Source of the DNA: Bugulina stolonifera
Taxonomy: Eukaryota; Bryozoa; Gymnolaemata; Cheilostomatida; Bugulidae
Direction of reading: 5' to 3'
NCBI GenBank assembly: GCA_935421135.1
Contig: OW285194.1
Span: forward strand, 14,779,376 to 14,843,375
Length of the DNA: 64,000 nt
Positions within the stretch are counted from its first letter, which is position 1; every line of letters begins with the position of its first letter. The notes below the pieces were generated by a model, which worked only from the letters and a program-made list of their open reading frames with translations, searched no databases and was not told the origin of the DNA. This document shows positions 22,226 to 32,000 of this stretch, piece by piece. The translations under genes and the position numbers were made by a program.

Positions 22226-23370
22226 CGGCTGGTGTATACCTTGCCAGTATTGCAATTTACAGAACATCTGTGTTTAGTAAGGTAGGGCATCCCTAGGACG
22301 CCGTCTTCTGGTATGGAGCCGATGAGGAACAGTTCTTGGCTGAAGGTGCGACCGACTACCATGGGTAGCCTTACCATTCCCTCGAACTTGAGAATCGATC
22401 CATCGGCCATCTTGCCGTATGGCTGACTGACTGGTAGGACCTCTAGGTCGGGTCTCTGCAGTTTCTTCAGGGTACGAGGTGATATCAGGTTGGTCGTACA
22501 GCCTGTGTCCAAGAGCAGGGTTACGTCTTGGCTACATAGTCGTCCTTGTACGTACAGGCTAGGTACGTGTGGCTTCACATAAGTCACTTGAGTTACTGTT
22601 TTAGAAGGGGGGTCGGCCTTGCCGACCGGATACTCGGGACGGTTTTCCGAGATGGAAATGTGAGAGGAGTGAGGAACTTGTAGGCCCGAGTATCAGCCTC
22701 TACTGTCTCGGGCCAGAGCCTTTTCCCGACTCGGGTACTTTTGGCTCTGGTTGTGTGAGGAGAGTGTTCCCATTTGTCCGTTGAGGAGGGGGACCAGGCT
22801 TTCTGCTGGTCTGCCAGGAGGGTCTGTTCCGAGGTCCTGGTGTCCTGGGGGCGTCTAGTAGTCCTCGAAGTCGTCTGACTTCTTGGCTGAGTGTCTGGAT
22901 GGCCTCTTTTAGGTCATTGATCCAGGTCAGGTCGGAGTCCACTGCGTTTATTTGGGGTGTCTCCGGCTCAGGTTCTGTGACGGCCCTGATTTGGTGTGCT
23001 TTACTTCCACGAGAAGGTCCCTTGACGAGCAGGAAGTCGTTACCGGCTCGGACGACCGAGTCCACATCTCTGGGGTCTATCGCCAGTAAGTGTCTCTGTA
23101 AGTGTCCGTCTTCGAGGGAGTTACTGAAGTTTTCCACAGCCAATACCCGGCGGTGCGCTTCGGGTAGTTCCTGAAAAGCCACATGTACAAGTTTCTTGAC
23201 TAAGGTGGCATGTTCTTGTAATGACATGCTGGGATCTTTTCGCAGCTGTATGAGTTGGAGTCTAGCTTCCTTATCTGTCAGCCCGTATTGGGCGCGCAGA
23301 GCTTCGAAGATCCCGTCTGAGGTGCCGGGTCGGCCACATTCTTGTGCCGGTCCCTTGAGGGCTTCTCTTA
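22226..23370 (-). pseudogene. Truncated inverted copy of LTR1 gag-pro
   Basis: This 1,145-bp minus-strand segment matches LTR1 15348-16494, from mid-gag to the end of the retropepsin domain. Neither LTR is attached and both ends are abrupt. The gag (22700-23370) and protease (22226-22587) frames are still open but truncated, with scattered substitutions relative to the full element. The retropepsin D-T-G and the frameshift signal are intact. It is a dead fragment, probably from an older relative. Confidence 0.8.
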
Positions 23371-23944
23371 AAGAGGGAGCATTACCAAAACCAATCAAAA
23401 GTCTGAATAGCTTGTTGAATAGTACTTGCCAGTAGTTAAGTAAGGATCTTTTCAAGAAGTTTACTCTCCTTATGCTATGTATACGCTCTTTTCAAACAGT
23501 TTACTTTTTTGTGATTGGCGGATTTTTTGAAACAGTTTACAGCTGGTCACTTTTATATCATCCTACATAGTTTACGAAGCTTGACTGTATCTATCAAACT
23601 GATGAGTATTTATCTATCTCTGCCAAGTCTAAATTTGTTTACACTAAGATACGGTACAATGGTCAATTATAAGTTTCTACTCCCTGCCCGTGTATGGTCA
23701 TTTTTATTAACATATATAGCTGAATCATTTCTAACAGTATTATTCTATGGACAGTGTAGTACATGTAGGTCTACACTCTTTACATGATGTGATAGGTGTA
23801 TTTGTGCAGTGTTTTGTTTCTCTCATTATATTTTTTATTAAATTAATAATATCAGTATATACGTGGTATAGAGAAGAGAAACCATAGCAAACCCACAACC
23901 TTATAGACATTTTAAGAATATTATGATAAAAAAAAAACATTTGT
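23371..23944. other. AT-rich spacer between LTR1 fragment and virion cassette
   Basis: I see no convincing gene. Short near-repeats of CAAACAGTTTACTTTTTT occur around 23450-23540. No terminal inverted repeat of the virus-like element was found here. Confidence 0.5.
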
Positions 23945-24487
23945 TTATAAGACAGGAGCAGTTGCTATCTGTGAAAAGATAAATGGTAGACCTACAATTT
24001 GAAGTTTTTTTAATTCATTCATTTCTGTAGAGTATTTCTGTATAACGTATTGATATATAAAAGAATCATTAGCGTTTGTATCACCGAGGTCATTTAACAA
24101 GTATATGATATGCTCGAGGCTGTAACCTCTAGCCATATGCGTTAGAAAGAATATACAATATTGTCCACATACTGTACTGTATAAGCTCTGCAGTTTTGTG
24201 CTATTGAATGTCCACTCCTCACAAGAATCTATAACCCTAGCTATAGAATCGGAGAGAGTTGGTGGATATCCAAAACTGTCAAAGTATATTCCTTGGTTAT
24301 GCTCTGTCTTGTAGACAGCTATCCAGTGTTCACCGGGATCTGTACGAGGTTTAGTGTTGACAACCATACAGCAGGGATACGCCAAAGCTGACATTGGCAC
24401 CAAATCATCGGAGAATACACCCAGAAAGTTAACTTTCTTCAACTTATCATCGTTCGCTAGCACTCTATATATTTGGTTAGTATTCAT
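23945..24487 (-). CDS. Adenain-like cysteine protease of a Polinton/adintovirus
   Basis: A 180-aa protein of the adenovirus-type (C5) virion maturation protease family. Catalytic residues are visible: H54 in G-E-H-W-I-A-V-Y, D70 in F-D-S-F-G, Q100 and C107 in V-C-G-Q-Y-C, with the Q-to-C spacing of seven that adenain has. Known relatives cleave capsid and core precursor proteins during particle assembly. It is last in a compact four-gene minus-strand run, two bases after the capsid-like gene. The frame is intact with no intron. No matching viral ATPase, polymerase or integrase is found in the window. Confidence 0.85.
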   Translation of the reverse strand: MNTNQIYRVLANDDKLKKVNFLGVFSDDLVPMSALAYPCCMVVNTKPRTDPGEHWIAVYKTEHNQGIYFDSFGYPPTLSDSIARVIDSCEEWTFNSTKLQSLYSTVCGQYCIFFLTHMARGYSLEHIIYLLNDLGDTNANDSFIYQYVIQKYSTEMNELKKLQIVGLPFIFSQIATAPVL

Positions 24488-24489
24488 GT

Positions 24490-25800
24490 TTAGTTATAGT
24501 AATCGGTGATTACGGCTCTATTTTTGTCGATCTTGATATCGGAATCAAATTCGCCGTATACAATCACGTTTACTGGTTCTCCCAATGCCTGACCAAATTT
24601 AAGCTCGAGTCTAATGTTACCTTTCTTTATAATGTGATAACATCCATTCTCTTGTAGGTCAGGGGTCAGGTCAAACGCTATTAGAGCGTAACCGTTTTCG
24701 TAATCGGATCTAGAGATGTCTGTCCCCTGATCCTTAAACGCCTTTCCCGTAGATTCGAACAGAGTAAAATAGTTTCTTGGCATATCACCGTTTGTAAAAT
24801 CGCTTATGTAAGGTTTTGGTGGATACATTTTGCCATCGATTAGCAGGCTGCAATATTTTAAATTACAGTGAGCGAAATTGAAAGGATTTCTGTTTAATGT
24901 GCCTTCAAAGTTTTGTGATTTAACTAGTCCTATAACGATTCTCTTAGGGAGTACACCGCTAAAGAGATTTTCTTCATTGCTGGACAAAGATCCTTGAGCT
25001 ATGTTATAAGTTTTCATCGCAACTCTTCGAATTGGGTAAATCGCTGGCTTCATTTGCTTATCCATCATTTCTATATGCTTCAACTGCAACCCTGGGTTGA
25101 TTTTAACTTTTCTTACAAAAAAAGATGCTTCGACAAGTTTTAGTTTGAATGTCCCGTTATTGGCAGACATGAGCACCACGCTGTTGTCATTTCTTACAAA
25201 CTTCAATTTGATATCCACACCATTCAGCAAGTATCTGTCTTGAAAAAATAAGTCATTGTGTATTTTAAAAATCATTGGCACGACTCCGCTGTTTGCGGTG
25301 AACACTTTTCTGGCTACTAATCCTGTATTGCCATCAGCGATGTCATCCATTTGCCCGGCTGTGTCTTTGTCATACAAAGCTAGTGAAAGTTGGGATTTTT
25401 TAGCATCGCTTCCAAAGCTTAGCAATGTCTCGATTATAGAGCAGTAATGATATAGGTTAGAGGAGTCTGAAATCAGTGTATCGTTCAAATATATATCTAC
25501 TTGTTTGAACATGGAGTGAGCTAGAAGGTTGACGGGACCAACAGGGGCGTCATCTGCCAAGTTGGTTCCATCGTTGTTGGTTATTTTCACTTTCACGTAC
25601 ATATACGACGACGCCAGATCTATATAGTAGTTTGAGTCACCGGATATAGAAAATTTAATCGTGCCTTGATCGGCTAAAGCAGTTGTGGGTAAATGTTCAA
25701 CGTGAAATCCATCTTCGGCGGAAGCATGAGTTGGCACGTTGTTAAACAAGTCTAATTCCGACTTTTCTGTTAAACAGCTATGCTCCATCACAAAGCTCAT
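24490..25800 (-). CDS. F54H12.2-like capsid protein of a Polinton/adintovirus
   Basis: A 436-aa protein of the family often labelled F54H12.2-like in invertebrate genomes and carried by Maverick/Polinton and adintovirus-type elements. The N-terminal third has the family pattern: E-L-D-L-F near residue 15, an I-K-F-S-I-S-G block, Y-I-D-L, then D-D-A-P-V-G-P-V-N and I-E-T-L-L. By size, position and predicted beta content it is the likely jelly-roll capsid protein, though the exact capsid role is inferred. The frame is uninterrupted and spaced two bases from both neighbours, an arrangement typical of a DNA virus rather than this host. Confidence 0.8.
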   Translation of the reverse strand: MSFVMEHSCLTEKSELDLFNNVPTHASAEDGFHVEHLPTTALADQGTIKFSISGDSNYYIDLASSYMYVKVKITNNDGTNLADDAPVGPVNLLAHSMFKQVDIYLNDTLISDSSNLYHYCSIIETLLSFGSDAKKSQLSLALYDKDTAGQMDDIADGNTGLVARKVFTANSGVVPMIFKIHNDLFFQDRYLLNGVDIKLKFVRNDNSVVLMSANNGTFKLKLVEASFFVRKVKINPGLQLKHIEMMDKQMKPAIYPIRRVAMKTYNIAQGSLSSNEENLFSGVLPKRIVIGLVKSQNFEGTLNRNPFNFAHCNLKYCSLLIDGKMYPPKPYISDFTNGDMPRNYFTLFESTGKAFKDQGTDISRSDYENGYALIAFDLTPDLQENGCYHIIKKGNIRLELKFGQALGEPVNVIVYGEFDSDIKIDKNRAVITDYYN

Positions 25801-25802
25801 TT

Positions 25803-26282
25803 TTAATCAAATATGTCGGCTCTCTCCGATTTGTTAGTTCTTCGTCTTTTGGAAGCTGAGGGTCTACTGGTGGCTACTGTTTTACGCTTGAGGTTCTTAT
25901 TAGCCTTTCTATTCCCTTGTGATTGGCGAATCATTTGGTTATTATTGGTATACTGTATTGGTTGAGTGATAGATCTGACTGTTTTGTTTAGTAAGTTTTT
26001 TCCCGCAATCTTAGCGTTTCGTTTAATTGAGGATTTAATATTTCTGCCTTGTAGTCCATCGTTTAATACATTGACGCCAGTTTTTAGTACAGATTTCCCT
26101 AAACTAACCGCCCCTTTTTTTAGTAATGGAACGGCTGATCTAAACAGACCGGATAAAATGTTTCCTAACCCATAGCCTTTTTGAAATTTTGCTCCTGAAT
26201 ATACTTGAATTCCTCCTCGTTGGATGTTACTTTCGTTGTATAAATCATTGGCGTCCGATTGATGGTACGGTACGAGAACCAT
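25803..26282 (-). CDS. Basic core-like virion protein of a Polinton/adintovirus
   Basis: A 159-aa very basic protein. The N-terminal half has a glycine-rich hydrophobic segment (G-Y-G-L-G-N-I-L-S-G-L-F) and an amphipathic stretch; the C-terminus is Lys/Arg-rich with an NLS-like S-K-R-R-R-T-N-K. It resembles the small DNA-condensing or membrane-active minor virion proteins of adenovirus-like elements (pX/pVI type). Function is inferred from composition and from its place between the penton-like and capsid-like genes. A cleavage target for the neighbouring protease is plausible. Confidence 0.65.
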   Translation of the reverse strand: MVLVPYHQSDANDLYNESNIQRGGIQVYSGAKFQKGYGLGNILSGLFRSAVPLLKKGAVSLGKSVLKTGVNVLNDGLQGRNIKSSIKRNAKIAGKNLLNKTVRSITQPIQYTNNNQMIRQSQGNRKANKNLKRKTVATSRPSASKRRRTNKSERADIFD

Positions 26283-26287
26283 GCTAG

Positions 26288-27055
26288 CTAATACGTATGG
26301 ATAGGCTTTACTCGGCGAAAGTCTAGTGTCACTAACGTCCTCCCATTGGTAAATGGCACTAGCTCACCGGTGTCAGTCCTTAAAAAGATTGAAATGCTTT
26401 GCAACTTTGTTCTAGATATAGGTATATATTCGGGGTTATAATATATTGTGCACTGATTTGTCCAATGGTCTTTTTCTACCGAAACTACTCGTAGAAGAGG
26501 CGCTTCTGTATCGCCAACAATGGTTCCTTGAATTATATCCGTATATACCATTATGTCATGAATATCGGTTAGTCGAATAGGATCTCGTAGCCCTATTGTC
26601 AACATTTTATCGGTCATAGACACCTCTCTCCTCTCCATGCCAAGTAAATAATTTAACGATGGTGACCCGTCTATTCCTAGACCATTACCCGTCATTGGTA
26701 ATGTTATAATGTCTACCCTTTTGGTGTGTTGATCGTAGTCAAATCTGATACCGTAATTTGTGAAATCGTTAGGCACTTGTCTTTTAATATTCTTATTTAT
26801 GGTATCAACTAACTTTTCGGTAGTATCGTAATAACCGTCTGGTATATCAATTGTAACTTGTCTTCCTTCCATGGTTAAAATTAAGGAAGCGTCTTTTACA
26901 TTCACCCATGACTTAGTAAATTGTATTTCTGTGAGAGCGCATTCCCACTGACCTACTGAAAGGTCTAAAGGATTCGAAAGTTTTACGGTATAGGTTGAAA
27001 GAGTATTTTCAGGGAAATGTATCATAGAACTGTTAGATGGTAGCACCACCCTCAT
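26288..27055 (-). CDS. Penton-like minor capsid protein of a Polinton/adintovirus
   Basis: A 255-aa protein and first gene of the cassette. The N-terminus has a recurring pattern of invertebrate Polinton/adintovirus proteins: F-P-E-N-T at about residues 14-18, then L-S-V-G-Q-W-E-C-A-L-T-E-I-Q-F near 32-46. The rest is rich in beta-strand-like segments and holds a D-G-Y-Y-D-T block. I assign it as the penton or a minor capsid protein by comparison of size and order, not by a diagnostic motif. The frame is intact; AT-rich DNA upstream (27056-27120) may hold its promoter. Confidence 0.65.
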   Translation of the reverse strand: MRVVLPSNSSMIHFPENTLSTYTVKLSNPLDLSVGQWECALTEIQFTKSWVNVKDASLILTMEGRQVTIDIPDGYYDTTEKLVDTINKNIKRQVPNDFTNYGIRFDYDQHTKRVDIITLPMTGNGLGIDGSPSLNYLLGMERREVSMTDKMLTIGLRDPIRLTDIHDIMVYTDIIQGTIVGDTEAPLLRVVSVEKDHWTNQCTIYYNPEYIPISRTKLQSISIFLRTDTGELVPFTNGRTLVTLDFRRVKPIHTY

Positions 27056-27571
27056 TTTGTCAAAAATGAACGTTGGTAGTTCAACGACCTAATTTTTATA
27101 GTTTGTTACCAAGTCTCGTTTGTCTACATAAGAATTCTACTTTCAAAAGGCTTTTGTGAGTAGCTCTGTTGTGTGGCTTGTTGGTCAAGACTAAGCATAC
27201 ATTGGTAGAAGGTCGATGAAGCAAGTATTGTGGGCTTTATATCACACTTAAAGAATGCAGAGTAGTTTAAACAAGCAAGCTGAGTCATTTGACAGACTTG
27301 GACTATCTGATGGATAAAAATCATCTGGGAGATAGCACATTTGATGATCATTAGATTTTTGAGTGCTGTGTCTATAGAAGGACAGTATCAACTGGGTGCT
27401 AAATCATGGCTGATCATTGAGAATGATCTTTTTACAAGAGACTTTGAATCATGTATGAGAGCCAAGGTGAAAGCCAGAGAGTTTATTAGCCTAAATCTTT
27501 TTCATGTTTGCCGATCTTTACCCAAAGCCTGGTTATCGATTTGTCTTATCATTTTCAAATATAATATAGAT
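27056..27571. other. Spacer between virion cassette and hAT element
   Basis: No gene is supported. Neither a terminal inverted repeat nor an integrase remnant was recognised on this side of the viral cassette. Confidence 0.5.
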
Positions 27572-28821
27572 CAGGGATGCCCAAACTTTTTGGTGGAAAG
27601 GGACAAATTCTAATAGCGTACCAGAGCAAGGGACACTTCATTTTGCTGCTCCATTTATTGAGGTTATTAAATGGGCAGTTTGATTATGATACAAAACGAG
27701 TCATTTTATAGTTTTAACACGCAAATTTATTGGTTGTGTTTTAACCAAAGTATAACAGCAATTAGTCATCTGCGTTTGAAGTACACGAAAACAGAATCAA
27801 GGTAGAATCAGATTAGTGAATTGTGCACTGTTATTAGCTGCCAAATGACGGTGGAGCGACAGGCCATCACAAAATTGAACGCAAAAGAGTGTTTAATATT
27901 TTACGTTTAGCTATCAACAACACTGACTTCTGATTGGCAAGGAAAACCTTTATCGGCTCCATTCTCCACTTTCCACAAATTAGGCTGCTGTTATAATGTC
28001 ATTTGCATGTAGGAGACATATATAACAACAATTGCCTGCCTTAGCACACATGGAGGAAATAAAGTGGTCATGCTGGCAAAACGTGGAGAACGTGGCGAAA
28101 ATATTCGATAATCATATTTGGCCTTGAGCAAATTAAATGAAAATTGTAATGAATTGCTGTCAAACTGATGACACTCTTTGGTAGCACATTATTGTGTGAG
28201 AGTTTGTTCAGTCAAGAACAAAAGTCAGACAAGACTGACTGATAAACATACCAGGCAACTACTAAAAGAGACAGACTTTGAGGATGATCCAAGAGAAAGG
28301 ACAATTCCATGCTACTCACTAATAATTATTGTATTCACAAGTGTAACATGTAGCATGCATAGAATGTCTCTTTTAGTAGCTGCCTGGTATGTTTGTTAGT
28401 CAGTCTTGTCTGACTTCTGTTCTTGACTGTACAAACTCTCATACAATAATGTGCTACTAAAGAGTGTCATCAGTTTGACAGCAATTTTAGATGAATTGGG
28501 GTAGCTGCGCTTTTCACTTTACTCTTCAGCTCTTGGCAGTGTAATTAGGTCAACCAGCCCATCAATTTTTTGTAGCTTTTAACTCGTTGACAGAAATCTG
28601 CTTCTGTGTCAGCTAAAAATACTTTGGGATTTTCCGAATTTGGGGATTTTTTAACATTATGATGTACATCATTTTTGAGTTGAACTTGAGCAGTGCAATT
28701 GCTTTCACTGCTCAGCAACAAAAACACATGTTTGCATGTAAAATTTGAGAAGTGATGAAGGGACACCAAAATCCATGCAAAGGGACACTGTGTCCCTTGG
28801 GGACACATTTGGGCATCCCTG
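27572..28821. mobile_element. Non-autonomous hAT element, 1,250 bp
   Basis: Ends CAGGGATGCCCAAA and GGGCATCCCTG are inverted, and an 8-bp target duplication ATATAGAT flanks it (27564-27571, 28822-28829). No transposase frame remains. A large internal palindrome (28153-28486) seems to be a second element nested inside. Confidence 0.88.
28153..28486. repeat. Long inverted repeat (snap-back) inside the hAT element
   Basis: Arms of about 120 nt (28153-28272 and 28362-28486) are near-perfect reverse complements, separated by roughly 90 nt. Each arm's outer end contains AATTGCTGTCAAACTGATGA. A transcript would fold into a long hairpin. Confidence 0.85.
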
Positions 28822-28829
28822 ATATAGAT

Positions 28830-29068
28830 ATTTAGGGTGGAATGTCAACCTTTGATGCACAGTGATACATTGTTTATGTTATTAGCCTAAAGGTCAAACT
28901 AGACTAGCAAATATTGTAAACTTTCAGATATTTCTTGAGTAAGTTTACAATTACTACTCATTCTCAATATTGAAATTGGAGCGTATTCCCATATCGGAGC
29001 GATGTTCTATTTATTGTTTGAGCTTTTATTTGTAGCTCTCTGTTGTTGTAGTTTTGATCAGCAGTATT
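28830..29068. other. Upstream region of Miga
   Basis: AT-rich sequence just before the first recognised Miga codons. It ends with acceptor-like TTGTAG sites at about 29034 and 29049, so a 5' exon further upstream is possible. Confidence 0.4.
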
Positions 29069-32000
29069 ATGGCACCAAACCCAAAGATAGTCGGCATTGC
29101 CTTCTTGAGCACTGCCTTAGGAGGAACTTTAATAGCCCTATTGGCTGCATTGCTCAAGCGGAAGAAAGTGAAGACCCCAAAACCCCCTGATGTACTAAAT
29201 GAAGCGCAGCCTCTAGATCTAAGTCTACAAACTGCAGGTAACCATGCATTGTTTTCCCTTTGAAATATTGAATATTGTATTTTGAACCCTTATGAATAGC
29301 TTGAGCCCAGTTTCACTGTCATTTTTCACACTTGGTTCTACGTGTCACATTTCTTTGTAACAGGTGAGGAGGGCTATGTCTCGTCCCTACATGTGTAACA
29401 GGTGGGGGGGGGGGCTATATCTCGTACCTACATGTGTAATAGGTGGGGGGGGGCTATGTCCCATACCTACACGTGTAACAGGTGGGTGGTGGGGGGGGGA
29501 ACTATGTCCCGTACCAACATGTAACTGAAACTCTGTAGCCAGCTATTACTATCATGTTGTCCTGTATTCAACCATCATTTTTAGCAAAGCTTGTATGAGG
29601 GACTAAAGTTATTGTCAATTAGGTGCTCTAGGTGGAGGAGTATCAACTGAAGGAATTACTGCCAGTGACCGTATAGATGGCTCTGGTCCACACTCGTCTC
29701 ACTCCAGGCTAGCTTGTGCTCCACTGTCTCTAGTCTACACAGACACTTCTAACTATAGCATAGAACAGCTATGTTATATGGGTAGTCAGCATCTCATGAT
29801 ATCACAACAGCTATGGGAAGAGGCTCTAGCTAGGAGTTCATTAGAACAATCTCACGAGGTATTATTTTACATATACCCTGTTACACTGCAGAGTGCAAGT
29901 GTTGTGCCTACTTAGCTGTGGTTTTAACAGCTCAACTGATGGTAACTTTGTGTGATCATTATTCTTGTTATATTCTTCAATTCCAAATCTTTTTGGTGTT
30001 CTTCAACCTACTGTAGGTACATTCAGATAATCCAGTCTGTGCATTCAGTAATTGTACATGCATTACCATGTCATATTCGTTGTTAGGTTTCCACCAGTGA
30101 ACATCTAAACACTCTGTTAGGCAAGGTGAAGGAGGTGTTAGTACTCTACCAAGCACAGTTTGAGAGTGATATAGTGATAGATACCACAGTAGCTGCTTTA
30201 CAGGTAACAACACCTGACCTACTTATTTGACCTACCTATTTGCCCTGCTTATTTGGCCTACTTATTCTACTTAGCAATTGGTACACTATTGTGGTGGTAA
30301 ATGTGGTATATTAAACCGTTTCAGTTTTGGCGAACAGCCAAGGCCATCTCAAATTTCTCTAAACTTGCACACAACTCCTACACTCTCGTCCTTCGCCCAT
30401 CGGGAGTTCAGCCATTGCTGTCCTTGCAAGTGTTAATATAGAGTGCATGTTAATACAGTTACACGTATCTATGGAGGTGTTAAAACAGCTTAAATTAGGT
30501 ATAGGAGAAAGTTGTATGGCTATGTAATAATGGCACTAGGTAGAAATTAACAAAGTCAGTGTACATGGTGTATATCTTGAGCCATTATACCTACTCTCCA
30601 ACACCGTGGTATTGCGAATGTCCATTACTTGAGATTTTTGGCATTAAACAGTTGTATTGGATGTTGTCGTCTAATTGCTTTGAATTTCAAGCCTGATAGG
30701 CAGTCGTGTCTTGACAGGAAATGAATGAGGCATATGAAAGGAAAAAAGGAAAGAGTATCACCAGTGATGACACGAGCATCGATTCATTTGTATCCGCTCC
30801 TGAAACCCCGGACCTCACAGACCTAGAGGTAAGGCGGTGTGTAGTGTGTATGGTTGTATGTGTAGTATGTATGGTTATGTGTAGTGTGTATGGTTATGTG
30901 TAGTGTATATGGTTATATGTGATGTATATGGTTATGTGTAGTGTATATGGTTATATGTAGTGTGTATGGTTATGTGTGTAATATGTATGGTTATGTGTAG
31001 TATGTATGGTTATGTGTAGTATGTATGGTTGTGTGTGTAATATGTATGGTTATGTGTAGTATGTATGGTTATGTGTAGTGTATATGGTTATATGTGATGT
31101 ATATGGTTATGTGTAGTGTGTATGGTTGTGTGTAGTGTGTATGGTTGTGTGTAGTATGTATGGTTGTATGTGTAATATACATGGTTGTATGTGTAGTATG
31201 TATGGTTATGTGTAGTGTGTATGGTTATGTGTAGTGTATATGGTTATGTGTAGTGTGTATGGTTGTGTCTGTAATATGTATGGTTATGTGTAGTATGTAT
31301 GGTTATGTGTAATATGTATGGTTATGTGTAGTATGTATGGTTATGTGTAGTGTATATGGTTATATGTGATGTATATGGTTATGTGTAGTGTGTATGGTTG
31401 TGTGTAGTATGTATGGTTGTATGTGTAATATACATGGTTGTATGTGTAGTGTGTATGGTTATGTGTAGTATGTATGGTTATATGTAGTATACATGGTTGT
31501 ATGTGTAATACATGGTTATATGTGTAGTATACATGGTTGTATGTGTAGTATACATGTTTGTATGTGTAGTATACATGTTTGTATGTGTAGTATACATGGT
31601 TGTATGTGTAGTATACATGGTTGTATGTGTAGTATACATGTTTGTATCTGTAGTATACATGGTTGTATGTGTAGTATACATGGTTGTATGTGTAGTATAC
31701 ATGGTTGTATGTGTAGTATACATGGTTGTATGTGTAGTGTACATGGTTGTATGTGTAGTGTACATGGTTGTATGTGTAGTGTACATGGTTGTATGTGTAG
31801 TATACATGGTTGTATGTGTAGTATACATGGTTGTATGTGTAACATGAATATTCTCAAGTGCCTTGTTTGTGTGGCTATAGAAATCATAATAGTAGATACA
31901 ACCTACTCATTATTGTAGGAGAAGATTTCCAGCCATAACAGGCTACATTTATATGAAGTGGGTCTACTTGAGCTTCAGCACAACTCTGTTCCTTATAGAA

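Noticed and set aside
31478..31918. Long open frames (M-Y-T-T-H-T-T type and complements) on both strands
   Set aside because: They arise from a 21-bp minisatellite inside Miga intron 4, which is open in several frames at once.
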